DNA of 64,000 nucleotides from JBARKJ01 sp963698885 (GCA_963698885.1 CAVOSJ010000001.1:53100-117099), one strand, 5' to 3'. Counted from the first letter of the stretch, positions 25,585 to 33,397 are shown. Notes: generated from the sequence alone by a model not told the origin. Numbers and translations: made by a program.

Positions 25585-26319
25585 TTAAAGCCCCTCCAGG
25601 GCGCGGTCCTTGAACGCGGCCAGCTGGCCCTTAATGCTCCCGTCGAGCACGTGTCCGTCCAGCCACAGCCTCACGCCCGCGATAAGTTCCGGCTCGACCT
25701 TCTGTTCTATGGCGACCCTTAGCCCGACGTAGTCCTTAAGCAGCGTCTCCATGCTTCTGGACTCAGATTCGTCAAGGGCGTACGCGGACGCCACTACCGC
25801 CTTCCCCCCTTCGCCGGGCCTCTCGGCCACGGCAGGCGGATGTTCCTCCAACTCCTTAAGCATCATCTCCACCAGCTTCCTGTGGAGCGACACGTCCGCC
25901 AGGGAGGAAAGGAGCCTTGAAGCAAGCTCCGCGCTGATCTCGGCGGCGTCCACCTTCAGTGAAGACATCATCTCCCTGCGCTCATTTTCTATGACCGCGG
26001 CGGCTTTCTCTTTTTCTTCACGCGCCTCGCGCGAGGCACGTTCGAGTATTGCGGCTTTGGCCTCTTCGCCCTGTCCCACCGCCTTTTCCATCTCCTTCTT
26101 CTCGAAGCTGCTTATCTCCTTCATCAGTTTTTCGTACTTCTCCTTGAGCTTTACAGCGTCCTCTTTCATCCGAAGGGCGCGGTCGATGTCTTCCATCACG
26201 AGCCGCCTGCGTTTCTCCATGATGTTCCTGAGAGGCTTGTACAGGACGCGGTACAGGATGTAGGAGAGCAGCACGAAATTGATTATCTGTATAACGAATG
26301 TCGTTATGCTGAATTTCAT
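25585..26319 (-). CDS. atpF: N-type ATP synthase b subunit with fused delta-like C-terminal domain
   Basis: The first 25 residues are a membrane anchor (TTFVIQIINFVLLSYILYRVLY), followed by a long charged alpha-helical stalk to about residue 155 (MEKRRRLVMEDIDRALRMKEDA...). The last 90 residues are different: VVASAYALDESESRSMETLL and VEPELIAGVRLWLDGHVLDGS. These match the C-terminal part of the delta/OSCP subunit, whose hallmark is ELIxGxxxxxxxxxxDGS. So the peripheral stalk b and the stator cap delta are one chain, as is known for N-ATPases, explaining the lack of atpH. At 244 residues it is much longer than ordinary b (about 160). It overlaps the c gene by four bases (ATGA). Confidence 0.9.
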   Translation of the reverse strand: MKFSITTFVIQIINFVLLSYILYRVLYKPLRNIMEKRRRLVMEDIDRALRMKEDAVKLKEKYEKLMKEISSFEKKEMEKAVGQGEEAKAAILERASREAREEKEKAAAVIENERREMMSSLKVDAAEISAELASRLLSSLADVSLHRKLVEMMLKELEEHPPAVAERPGEGGKAVVASAYALDESESRSMETLLKDYVGLRVAIEQKVEPELIAGVRLWLDGHVLDGSIKGQLAAFKDRALEGL

Positions 26320-26582
26320 TTTTTGATGAACTCCAGGAGCGGGTTGGCGAACAGGATGACCATGGCTATAACGAGCGCGTATATCGCTATCGCCTCGATG
26401 AAGGCCAGGCCCACGAAGAGCGTCCTCATTATCTGGCCGGACGACTCAGGCTGTCTGGCGATCGCCTCCATCGCCTTCGCGACAGCCTCGCCCTCGGACC
26501 TTGCCGGTCCGTAACCTCCGATCGCGATGGCGAGCGCCGCCGCCGCGATGGATACGACTACCACGATCGTTTTGGAATCCAT
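26316..26582 (-). CDS. atpE: N-type ATP synthase c subunit (ring proteolipid)
   Basis: I choose the ATG at 26582 (MDSKTIVVVV...) because AAAGGAGG precedes it and because it lies one base after the stop of the a-subunit gene; longer versions would add a basic, non-membrane N-terminus. The 88 residues form two transmembrane helices joined by the conserved loop ARQPE. Helix 2 carries the ion-binding Glu in GLAFIEAIAIYALVIAM. Compared with the well-studied Na+ ring of Ilyobacter, the Na+ ligands Gln32, Val63, Ser66 and Thr67 correspond to Glu, Phe, Ala and Ile, so Na+ specificity is not supported and protons seem likelier (inference). Helix 1 carries the second acidic residue (RSEGEAVAKAME) typical of N-type rings. 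Confidence 0.9.
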   Translation of the reverse strand: MDSKTIVVVVSIAAAALAIAIGGYGPARSEGEAVAKAMEAIARQPESSGQIMRTLFVGLAFIEAIAIYALVIAMVILFANPLLEFIKK

Positions 26583-26583
26583 T

Positions 26584-27267
26584 TTAAGCCGCCTCCTTTG
26601 TTTTCTCGACCTCAATGGCCTGTACGCCGGCCGCTATGAATATGAGCGTCAGCATCCCGAATATGTATGCCTGAAGGATTGCCACTACTACTTCGAGCAG
26701 CGCGAAAGGTACGGGCACCAAAAACCCCGCCACTATAAGGAGCACGCCGGCTATCATCTCGCCGCTCATTACGTTTCCGAAGAGCCTCAGCATCAGGGCG
26801 ACGGTCCTGGACAGCTCGCTTATTATGTGGAACGGAAAAAGTACCCAGACAGGCTCCATGTAGTGCTTGAGGTAGTGCAAGAATCCTCTGTACCTGATCC
26901 CGAAGTAATGGACGGATAGAAACGATATCGCGGCCAGCGCCGCCGCGGTGCTTATGTCCCTCGTGGGTGAAATGAGGCCCGGGACTATTCCCGTCAGGTT
27001 GGCGCAGCCAATCATGAACCATATTGTCGCTATCAACGGGAAAAAAGGCCACGGGTCGCGCTCCATGACCTCCTCGATGGCGGAGTTCACGCCGGTAGCC
27101 GCGGCTTCGAGCAGGTTCTGCCACTTGTGCGGGTAGAGCGTAAGCTTCCTGCCCGCGATGTAACCCATGATTATGGCGGCCGCCATCCCGGCCCAGGTTA
27201 TCACCACGGCGTCCGAGATCTCTGCGGGGCCCAGCGTGAAAATGATGTCGGACGATATGTTCGTCAT
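26584..27267 (-). CDS. atpB: N-type ATP synthase a subunit
   Basis: The 227-residue membrane protein has the a-subunit hallmarks: the PHKWQNLLEA segment near residue 50, and the proton-channel helix with LMLRLFGNVMSGEMIAGVLL near residue 160, where the Arg of LRLFGN is the essential residue facing the c-ring. Further helices VPFALLEVVVAILQAYIFGMLTLIFIAAG complete the four-helix bundle. It is shorter than many F-type a subunits, as usual in this subfamily. The gene overlaps the AtpQ-like gene by four bases and is followed after one base by atpE. Confidence 0.95.
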   Translation of the reverse strand: MTNISSDIIFTLGPAEISDAVVITWAGMAAAIIMGYIAGRKLTLYPHKWQNLLEAAATGVNSAIEEVMERDPWPFFPLIATIWFMIGCANLTGIVPGLISPTRDISTAAALAAISFLSVHYFGIRYRGFLHYLKHYMEPVWVLFPFHIISELSRTVALMLRLFGNVMSGEMIAGVLLIVAGFLVPVPFALLEVVVAILQAYIFGMLTLIFIAAGVQAIEVEKTKEAA

Positions 27268-27563
27268 TTCAGTTTACCGCCTCTTCCCATACCCGAATAC
27301 CATATCCAGAATATCCCGGCCACAATGCCCGCCATCATGAGGCTCAGAGTCCAAAATCCGCCCATGTTCAGGCGGCGGTCCAGGTACCGGCCCAGGTACG
27401 CGCCGCCCAGCGCCGGAATGACTACGAGCCACCCAACCGAGACCGACGAGGCGAGGTAATGCCACATCCCCTTTTTGTCGCCCCTGGAGGCCTTCAGCCG
27501 CCTGGACTCGTCGTCAACTTCCTTTAAGAAGTCCTTCCTGCTCAACCCGTCACCCTCTTTCAA
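27264..27563 (-). CDS. atpQ: AtpQ/AtpI-like membrane protein of the N-ATPase operon
   Basis: The 99-residue protein has a soluble N-terminal third rich in charge and two transmembrane helices (WHYLASSVSVGWLVVIPALGGAYLGRYLD and WTLSLMMAGIVAGIFWIWYSGM), matching the ATPase gene-1/AtpI-like family called AtpQ in N-ATPase operons (assembly factor or Mg2+/Ca2+-related role is proposed but not settled). It overlaps the epsilon gene by 14 bases and the a-subunit gene by four. In the canonical operon a second small protein, AtpR, follows AtpQ; there is no room for it here. Confidence 0.8.
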   Translation of the reverse strand: MKEGDGLSRKDFLKEVDDESRRLKASRGDKKGMWHYLASSVSVGWLVVIPALGGAYLGRYLDRRLNMGGFWTLSLMMAGIVAGIFWIWYSGMGRGGKLK

Positions 27564-27936
27564 ACTTGACCAGTTTGTCGAGAAGAAGCTTCTCCATATT
27601 GCTGATTAAGTCCATGAACGTCGCCTCCTTCTCCGCTTTCTTGCAGAAGTCGCACTCTATAGTCTCCTTAAGCGCGGAGAGCATCTCGCCTTCGACCGCC
27701 TCCCTGGAGGCGACGGTCACCGTCCCCTTCTCTACCCTCAGGATGCCGCCGTCAACCGCCACGTAACCTTCCCTGCCGGACTGCGTGTATATCAATATGC
27801 ATGGCCTGAGGACCGTCAGGAGGTCCATATGACGCGCCAGCACCCCGAACGAGCCGGATAAGTCCTCCGCCCTAAGCGAATCGACGGTCTTCAAGACCCC
27901 CCCGGACGGGGTTATGATTTCAAGGGTTAAGCTCAT
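27550..27936 (-). CDS. atpC: N-type ATP synthase epsilon subunit
   Basis: The 128-residue product has the epsilon beta-sandwich (SLTLEIITPSGGVL, GSFGVLARHMDLLTVLRP, YVAVDGGILRVEKGTVTVASREAV) and a C-terminal helical hairpin (ECDFCKKAEKEATFMDLISNMEKLLLDKLVKF). The HMD/HxDLLTxL region is the contact with gamma and the c-ring. Position between beta and AtpQ is diagnostic of the N-ATPase order (D-C-Q-...). It overlaps the beta gene by four bases and AtpQ by 14 bases. Confidence 0.9.
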   Translation of the reverse strand: MSLTLEIITPSGGVLKTVDSLRAEDLSGSFGVLARHMDLLTVLRPCILIYTQSGREGYVAVDGGILRVEKGTVTVASREAVEGEMLSALKETIECDFCKKAEKEATFMDLISNMEKLLLDKLVKFERG

Positions 27937-29303
27937 AGACCCCCCGGTAACGCGCCAGTCATGAAGAAGGACTCCTCGCTTACCGCGTCCATCTCGCCGG
28001 ATATTATGCGCTCGCAGCCGTCTATAGTGTCTGTCAGCGGGACGTTCACGCCCTTGACTCCGGTGAACTTCTCCGTAAGAAAAAACGGCTGGGTAAGGAA
28101 GCGTTCCAGTTTCCTGGCCCTGTATACGGTCAGCCTGTCGGCCGGGGAGAGTTCCTCGATGCCCAGCATGGCTATTATGTCCTGGAGTTCCTTGTAGCGT
28201 GCGAGGTGCTGTTTGACCGAAAACGCTGCCCTGTAATGGCGTATCCCGACGGTGTCGGGCTCAAGGAGCTTAGACCGGGATGAAAGGGGGTCTATAGCCG
28301 GGTAGAGGCCTTTGCCGGCTATCTCGCGGGATAGCACTATGAAGGTGTCCAGGTGCGGGAATACGCCCGCACAGGCCGGGTCGGTTATGTCGTCGGCCGG
28401 GACGTATATCGCCTGGACGGATGTGATGGAAGACTGCGCGGTCGAGGTTATCCTTTCCTGGAGTTCCGCAAGCTCGCTTGTCAGGGTAGGCTGATAACCG
28501 ACCCTTGACGGGAGCCTCCCGAGCAGGGTGGAAACCTCGTTGCCCGCCTGCACGAACCGGAAGACGTTGTCCATGAGGAAGAGCACGTCCTTCCCCATCC
28601 GGTCCCGGAAATACTCGGCCATGGTTATTGCGGACAATCCGGTGCGGAACCTTGCGCCCGGCGCCTCGTTCATCTGGCCGAACACCATGACGGAGCGGTC
28701 CATCACGCCCGCCTTGACCATCTCCTGCCAGAGTTCGTGCCCTTCCCTGATCCGCTCGCCTATGCCTGCGAAAACCGATATGCCGGAGTGCACCTTCACG
28801 GCCTTGTAAATGAACTCCATCAACAGGACCGTCTTTCCCACGCCAGCCCCGCCGAAGAGCCCTACTTTGCCGCCCTTTATGAACGGGGCCAGGAGGTCCA
28901 CCGCCTTGATGCCTGTTTCGTATACCTCTTTTGCCGGCGCGAGCATCGCCATCGGAGGAGAGGGCTTATGTATGGGGACGTATTCGGTAGCATTTACCTC
29001 GCCAAGCTCGTCGACGGGGTTGCCCATCGCGTCGAATATCCTGCCAAGCGTGGCCTCTCCGACCGGGACCTTGAGCGGCGAATTCATGCGCTTGACTGGC
29101 GTCCCGCGCTTCAGGCCCTCGGTGAAGCCCATCGCGATGGTCCTGACAGTGGATGAGTTAAGGTGCTGGTGCACCTCCAGGACAAGCTTTCCGTTGGCGG
29201 ATAGCGCCAGGACGGATTCGTTGATGTGCGGAAGCGGATCGTCAAATTCCACGTCCATTACGTCGCCGTGTATGGATACTATCCTTCCATTAGAATTGTC
29301 CAT
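27933..29303 (-). CDS. atpD: N-type ATP synthase beta subunit
   Basis: Catalytic subunit of the F1 head. It shows the N-terminal barrel (GRIVSIHGDVMDVEFDD), Walker A GGAGVGKT, the catalytic Glu in GIGERIREG, Walker B VLFLMDNVFRF, the motif LPSRVGYQPTLTSELAELQER and the C-terminal domain with AMLGIEELSPADRLTVYRARKLERF. I place the start at the ATG at 29303; the frame also allows a TTG at 29339, but neither has a clear ribosome-binding site. The protein is 456 residues from this ATG, slightly shorter than housekeeping beta. It heads an eight-gene overlapping operon with order beta, epsilon, Q, a, c, b-delta, alpha, gamma, which is specific to N-ATPases, an alternative, often horizontally carried ATPase thought to work as an ion pump. 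Confidence 0.95.
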   Translation of the reverse strand: MDNSNGRIVSIHGDVMDVEFDDPLPHINESVLALSANGKLVLEVHQHLNSSTVRTIAMGFTEGLKRGTPVKRMNSPLKVPVGEATLGRIFDAMGNPVDELGEVNATEYVPIHKPSPPMAMLAPAKEVYETGIKAVDLLAPFIKGGKVGLFGGAGVGKTVLLMEFIYKAVKVHSGISVFAGIGERIREGHELWQEMVKAGVMDRSVMVFGQMNEAPGARFRTGLSAITMAEYFRDRMGKDVLFLMDNVFRFVQAGNEVSTLLGRLPSRVGYQPTLTSELAELQERITSTAQSSITSVQAIYVPADDITDPACAGVFPHLDTFIVLSREIAGKGLYPAIDPLSSRSKLLEPDTVGIRHYRAAFSVKQHLARYKELQDIIAMLGIEELSPADRLTVYRARKLERFLTQPFFLTEKFTGVKGVNVPLTDTIDGCERIISGEMDAVSEESFFMTGALPGGL

Positions 29304-29384
29304 ATATGAGAGTCTATCAAAGTACTCCGTATTCGGCAACTATGGGGATTATTTCCGGGCCTGCAAATTCATAATATCTCTCAG

Positions 29385-29774
29385 TTATTTTCCCCTGTCG
29401 AGGCTGAACGGCCCGGACCCGAAGTAAGTGATCATCAGTGCCGCGCCCAGCATCGAGATATTTTTTATGAACATGACCTGCTGGAACTTCGCCGCCGACG
29501 GGTCAGCCACAGCCCAGAAGTTATGCATCGCAAAGGTCACCGGGACCAGGAACAGCACCAGGAGCCATGCCCCGTACCGCGCCTTATATCCGAGGATTAT
29601 GCTGAGGCCCCCAATGAGCGCCATCACCCCCGACAACGGCACGAGTATGCCGGCCATGGGGACGCCGTGCCCGGAGGCGTATGCGATGGTGGCCGCCTTG
29701 AAGTGGTTCGGCGCGGCCATGACGAATATCGCCGCAAAGAGTATTCTTCCCGGCAGGACTATAAATTTCATCAT
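29385..29774 (-). CDS. DoxX-family membrane protein
   Basis: The 129-residue protein has four predicted membrane helices and the DoxX signature: RILFAAIFVMAAPNHF at the start, GVMALIGGLSIILGYKARYGAWLLVLFLVPVTFAMHNFW in the middle and FIKNISMLGAALMITYFGSGPFSLD at the end. DoxX proteins are small integral-membrane proteins linked to thiosulfate or quinone redox in some archaea and to redox-stress complexes in mycobacteria; the activity here is unknown. AGGAGG precedes the ATG. It ends 82 bases before the N-ATPase beta start on the same strand with no terminator between, so it may be transcribed with the operon. Confidence 0.85.
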   Translation of the reverse strand: MMKFIVLPGRILFAAIFVMAAPNHFKAATIAYASGHGVPMAGILVPLSGVMALIGGLSIILGYKARYGAWLLVLFLVPVTFAMHNFWAVADPSAAKFQQVMFIKNISMLGAALMITYFGSGPFSLDRGK

Positions 29775-30027
29775 GCCACCTCCTGATCAGAACATCCGTT
29801 TTTGAATGAGGACATACAGGGCGCTTAATTAAAACTGTACATCCCGGCGATAATCAGATATAATTATATCAAGTGTTGCAGCCAGCGTTGCTGGCAGCTT
29901 TCTTTATGCCTGTAAATGTTTCGTGTTCTTGAAATAGATGGTCTATATTTAAGACATGACATTTGAACAGGTTTACAACTGGCGAAAAGCGCAAATTTGC
30001 GCCCGCCAAGGAAAAAGGGGTATTGAA

Positions 30028-30225
30028 TTGAAGGGTACAGTGAAGTGGTTCAATGAGAGCAAGGGCTATGGTTTCATCACTCCGGAAGAAGGCAAGGATG
30101 TGTTCGTGCATTTTTCCGAGATAAAGATGGAAGGTTTCAAGAGCCTGAGCGAAGGACAGCAGGTAGAGTTTGAAGTGACTGACGGCCCGAAGGGACCACA
30201 GGCGGTCAACGTCAGGAACGCGTAA
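30028..30225 (+). CDS. CspA-family cold-shock protein
   Basis: I place the start at TTG 30028, seven bases after AAAAAGGGG, giving a 65-residue protein (MKGTVKWFNESKGYGFI...) of exactly the usual length. It has both RNA-binding motifs, KGYGFI (RNP1) and VFVHF (RNP2), and the C-terminal EFEVTDGPKGPQAVNV strand. An upstream ATG at 29956 in the same frame would add 24 non-homologous residues and lacks a good site. It binds single-stranded RNA/DNA as a chaperone. The leader of about 80 or more bases before the start could fold, as in thermoregulated csp mRNAs. A strong terminator follows at 30251-30280. Confidence 0.9.
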   Translation: MKGTVKWFNESKGYGFITPEEGKDVFVHFSEIKMEGFKSLSEGQQVEFEVTDGPKGPQAVNVRNA

Positions 30226-30250
30226 ACTGAAAAACGATTGGTAAATCCAA

Positions 30251-30280
30251 AAGGCCCCGGAATATTCCGGGGCCTTTTTT
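30251..30280 (+). terminator. Rho-independent terminator after the cold-shock gene
   Basis: AAGGCCCCGG-AATA-TTCCGGGGCCTT palindrome running directly into six T. It lies 25 bases after the stop codon and just before the convergent polymerase gene, so it may act in both directions. Confidence 0.95.
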
Positions 30281-30292
30281 GTGGGGCTTAGC

Positions 30293-31606
30293 CTAAATCT
30301 TGATATAAACCATCGGGACTCCTATCCGCTGCCGTTTGTTCTCCCCCCTGAACAGGTCGTCTTTCCTCACCGGCACGTCCCCGCGCTCGCCCTCATGCTG
30401 GGCCTGTATTTTAGTTGGCAGGCTTGAACAATGCTGGACTGTATGTTTGCCGTATTTATTCGATAAGGCGTCGATGGCGCTGTAAATCTTTTCCATCTTC
30501 TGAATCTTCGCGGTGTCGTCGAAGAGGGTGTACTGGACCTGGACCTCCGGCATGAGGCCCGCAAGGACGACACCCGTGGAACGGTATAAGACCTTAGATT
30601 TGAATACCTGGGAAAATCCCTCCCTTAACGTCTCGAATAATTCGACGGGATACGCCGTGGGCCGCGTCAGCGAAATCTCCAGACCGTCGTGACTGAAATC
30701 CTGCCTCTTTAAGAAAAGGATTAGCCGCTTGGCCGCGAGGTTATAGCGCCTGGCTTTTATGCATGCGTTTTCCAGGTTTTTAGACAGCTGGGCGTAAACG
30801 AACGACTTGTCGCTTGAGGGCGGGGTAAACGTCCTTGATTTTCCGATGGATTGATAGGTGGTTTTGGTCTCCGTCGTTACCGGGAACACGCTCCTGCCGT
30901 TTAACTCATGCCATACGGCCTGATACGGTTTCGATAAGTGTTTCTTTAGAAAAGCCTCGTCTTTTCCGGCAAAGTCCAGGGCCGTCTTTATCCCGAATTT
31001 ATTAAGATAGGCGGCGGTGTTTCCGCCGATGCCCCAGACGCTTTCCACGGGTAGTTTCTCAAGGTAAGCATGGATTTCACGTCCGGGAATGATGGTAATG
31101 CCATGGGGTTTATTGTTTTTTGATCCAATCTTCGCAAGGACCTTGGAGAGGCTCACCCCGACCGACACGGAAAGGTCCAGTTCTTTCTGGATTGTCTGCT
31201 GGACCTTTTCGGCAATGGACCCGTAGGAGCCGTGGAAGCTCCTCCTTAACCCGGTTAAATCCACGAAGGCCTCGTCGATGCTGTACTCCTCCACGTCCGG
31301 GGAAAACCGGCGAAGTATCTCGAACATACGCAAAGAGAAGAGCCCGTAACTTTCATAATCGGACGGAAGTATCACGGCGTCGGGACAAACCTTCTTGGCC
31401 TCGAAAAGCCGCATGCCCCGCTTCACGCCCCGTGCCTTGGCCTCATAACTGAACGCGGCGACTATACCGCGCTCCTTGCCCGTTATAACCGGCCTGTTCT
31501 TGTATTGGGGGTGCAGGGACTGCTCGCATGACGCAAAGAAGGCGTCGGCGTCCACATGGAGGATGGCCCGCGGCCACGAGGAAATAGTTAAAGGCTGATT
31601 ATTCAT
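30293..31606 (-). CDS. Y-family (Pol IV/UmuC-like) translesion DNA polymerase
   Basis: The 437-residue protein has the Y-family palm residues: Asp pair in ILHVDADAFFASCEQ near residue 18 and SIDEAFVDLTG near residue 107. It also has SVSVGVSLSKVLAKIGSKNNKP in the fingers/palm, the thumb helix-hairpin-helix VWGIGGNTAAYLNKFGI, and the little-finger domain starting near SIGKSRTFTPP. A probable beta-clamp-binding motif QYTLFDD lies near residue 365. It is longer than E. coli DinB and carries a basic C-terminal tail. It is the second gene after the LexA-like repressor, 18 bases downstream, under an SOS-type operator, so it is likely induced by DNA damage and performs error-prone bypass. Confidence 0.9.
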   Translation of the reverse strand: MNNQPLTISSWPRAILHVDADAFFASCEQSLHPQYKNRPVITGKERGIVAAFSYEAKARGVKRGMRLFEAKKVCPDAVILPSDYESYGLFSLRMFEILRRFSPDVEEYSIDEAFVDLTGLRRSFHGSYGSIAEKVQQTIQKELDLSVSVGVSLSKVLAKIGSKNNKPHGITIIPGREIHAYLEKLPVESVWGIGGNTAAYLNKFGIKTALDFAGKDEAFLKKHLSKPYQAVWHELNGRSVFPVTTETKTTYQSIGKSRTFTPPSSDKSFVYAQLSKNLENACIKARRYNLAAKRLILFLKRQDFSHDGLEISLTRPTAYPVELFETLREGFSQVFKSKVLYRSTGVVLAGLMPEVQVQYTLFDDTAKIQKMEKIYSAIDALSNKYGKHTVQHCSSLPTKIQAQHEGERGDVPVRKDDLFRGENKRQRIGVPMVYIKI

Positions 31607-31624
31607 CTGGCGCTGCCGTGGGGG

Positions 31625-32209
31625 TTACTTATACTTCCTTATTACGGCGGTTACCACGCCTGCAATGCGGAGTTCGTCTTTTGGCTTTATCGGTTTGTAA
31701 GCGGGATTTGCAGGGACCAGCGAGACGCTTTCGCCTCTTTTACGCAAGTATTTCATCGTCCATTCGTTATCGACTTCGGCGATTACTATATCTCCGCTTT
31801 TCGGCACCGCGCCTTTATCGACCAGGACCATATCGCCCGGCATTATCCCGGCCCCCGTCATGGAGTCCCCCGATACTTTTAACATGAAAGTAGCGGCAGG
31901 GTTCTCTATGAGAAATTCATCCAGGGATAAAGTGTCGGCAAGCTCCTCTTCGGCGGGAGACGGCCAGCCCGCCTCGACCGTGCCCAGCACCTTCGTCGTA
32001 TTTTTAATCGATACGGGAATAAGCCTGCCTTTATCGTCTCTTTTCAGGACATTCGCCGCCTCAAGCCTGCCGACAAGCTTGAATACGGCATTTTTGGATT
32101 TAAACCCGACGAGCTCACCCATCTCCGAATAAGACGGCATCCTGCCTTTTTCGCGGTAAAAGCTGTTTATTTCCACTATATGGGATTCCATCTTTGTCCT
32201 CTCTCTCAT
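31625..32209 (-). CDS. LexA-like S24 autoprotease repressor of the SOS cassette
   Basis: The 194-residue protein has a winged-helix DNA-binding domain (FYREKGRMPSYSEMGELVGFKSKNAVFKLVGRLEAANVL, similar to LexA's HTH) and a C-terminal S24 peptidase domain. This includes an Ala-Gly cleavage site in VEAGWPSP (about residue 80), the catalytic Ser in SGDSMTGAGIMPGD and the catalytic Lys in EWTMKYLRKRG. It can thus repress and self-cleave when RecA filaments form. Start choice is uncertain: ATG 32209 follows GAGGGA; ATG 32191 follows GAGAGAGGA. It is followed by the Y-family polymerase, and after cleavage its C-terminal part could serve a UmuD'-like role; that is inference. A LexA-type operator lies at 32244-32257. 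Confidence 0.9.
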   Translation of the reverse strand: MRERTKMESHIVEINSFYREKGRMPSYSEMGELVGFKSKNAVFKLVGRLEAANVLKRDDKGRLIPVSIKNTTKVLGTVEAGWPSPAEEELADTLSLDEFLIENPAATFMLKVSGDSMTGAGIMPGDMVLVDKGAVPKSGDIVIAEVDNEWTMKYLRKRGESVSLVPANPAYKPIKPKDELRIAGVVTAVIRKYK

Positions 32210-32243
32210 AATTCCCTCATGTAGCCCAATGTAGATAGCATAG

Positions 32244-32257
32244 TGAACAAACGTTTA
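32244..32257 (-). promoter_or_regulatory. LexA/DinR-type SOS operator
   Basis: GAACAAACGTTT at 32245-32256 fits the Gram-positive-type SOS box GAACRNRYGTTY at every specified position and forms the imperfect palindrome GTGAAC-AAAC-GTTTAC. It lies 35 bases before the LexA-like start, where it would control the repressor-polymerase pair. Confidence 0.65.
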
Positions 32258-32353
32258 CTTGTCAAGCGAATTCCGCCGCTTCCGCTTTCCCTCTGATTAA
32301 AAAATAAAAAGATATAATAAAATAAAGGAGTTTCTTCAGGGAGGGGAATCGCG

Positions 32354-32803
32354 ATGAAAAAGCTGGCGCTCGTTATAACGCTTTTGCTGTTCGCGGGTTG
32401 TGCTCACTACTCCGCCGCTACGTATCATGCCCGGGACTACCAGTTCCGCAAGAATACGCTTTTTATCAAGGTGTACTGGAATATTATCCGGCCGGATAAA
32501 AATACTGTTACCGCACAGGGGTTCGTCGAACCGTTCAGCCTCGATAATGGACTGCAAGCGGTCAAGCTGAGTCTGGTCGGGCTGGACGAGCAGGGCAAGA
32601 TAGTGAATTCGGCTGAAGGGATGCCGCGTGATGAAGACATAGAATCACCGTTCTACCCGGCCTCGCCTTTTGCCATAACGATGAAGACAAATGGAGAAGA
32701 GAAGGATTTCACGATAATCGGAAGCTACTTCTATTACGGGGTAGGCAAAAAGCCTGCGCTGGACTCCGCGCATATCGATTACATACCCTTAACGTCCAGA
32801 TAA
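32354..32803 (+). CDS. Small outer-membrane-type lipoprotein, unknown function
   Basis: The 149-residue product has a lipoprotein signal peptide (MKKLALVITLLLFAGC, lipobox LFAGC with Cys16), followed by a mature domain rich in beta-strand prediction (FIKVYWNIIRPDKNTVTAQGF, AVKLSLVGLDEQGKIVNSAEG, FTIIGSYFYYGVG). It resembles small lipoproteins with an Ig-like or FxLYD-type fold, but I do not recognise a named family. The residue after Cys is Ala-His, without an Asp +2 retention signal, so outer-membrane sorting is plausible. It stands alone: divergent from the LexA-like gene and convergent with the DUF4142 gene. Confidence 0.8.
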   Translation: MKKLALVITLLLFAGCAHYSAATYHARDYQFRKNTLFIKVYWNIIRPDKNTVTAQGFVEPFSLDNGLQAVKLSLVGLDEQGKIVNSAEGMPRDEDIESPFYPASPFAITMKTNGEEKDFTIIGSYFYYGVGKKPALDSAHIDYIPLTSR

Positions 32804-32820
32804 CTTCGCGTAAATAGAAA

Positions 32821-32845
32821 CCGCAGGGGGTTAAACCCCCTGCGG
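32821..32845. terminator. Hairpin between convergent genes
   Basis: CCGCAGGGGG-TTAAA-CCCCCTGCGG, a 10-bp GC-rich stem lying between the stop of the lipoprotein gene (32803) and the stop of the DUF4142 gene (32876). On the minus strand it is followed by TTTCTATTTA, so it most likely terminates the DUF4142 transcript and perhaps both. Confidence 0.75.
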
Positions 32846-32875
32846 CTTAAAAAGGCAAAGTCGTACGGCAACCGC

Positions 32876-33397
32876 TTATTTAGCCCCTAATTTAGCCTCG
32901 GTTTCCTTTGCCAGCTTCAGGTGTTCCTCGTAAGCCGGCAGTGTCTTTGCGGCAAAGTCCTTCAGGTCCGGGTCCTTTAAGCTCATAGACGCCTTTTTAA
33001 AAGCAGCCACATCGCTTTCATGGCCCTTCACCATATGCTTCATGTATTCCTTGTCGAAGTCCGCGCCGGAGAGCTTGGAGAGCTTCTCGACCATTTTTTC
33101 ATGCTTTGCGTCCAGCTTATCGGGCAGCATTATACCCTTCTTATCTGCGAGTTGTTTCAACGCGGTATTGACTCCGGTGTGGTCGGTTACCATGCGCGCG
33201 CCGAAATCCTTCACGTCCTGCGACTGGGCCTTGTCCTTTACAATCTGCCCAAGTTGAACTTGCAGCATGCCGCCGATTGCGGCATCGTGGACAAATTTCA
33301 TGTCCTTCCGGTCAATTTTCTCCGCGGCCTGCGCGAACAGGACCGTAGCCATCAGCATGAAGCTGAGTACTGATATTGCAGTTAAAATCTTCTTCAT
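32876..33397 (-). CDS. DUF4142 periplasmic protein
   Basis: The 173-residue protein has a signal peptide (cleavage near FAQAAE) and a helical DUF4142 domain. This includes the FVHDAAIGGMLQVQLGQIVKDKAQSQDVKDFGARMVTDHTGVN region and the ADFDKEYMKHMVKGHESDVAAFKKA region, both with the His residues that make this family resemble ferritin-like or DUF305 proteins. Members are abundant in soil bacteria and are induced by stress; function is unproven. It is a single gene, ahead of a hairpin terminator and following the RND operon on the same strand with a 65-base gap. Confidence 0.9.
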   Translation of the reverse strand: MKKILTAISVLSFMLMATVLFAQAAEKIDRKDMKFVHDAAIGGMLQVQLGQIVKDKAQSQDVKDFGARMVTDHTGVNTALKQLADKKGIMLPDKLDAKHEKMVEKLSKLSGADFDKEYMKHMVKGHESDVAAFKKASMSLKDPDLKDFAAKTLPAYEEHLKLAKETEAKLGAK

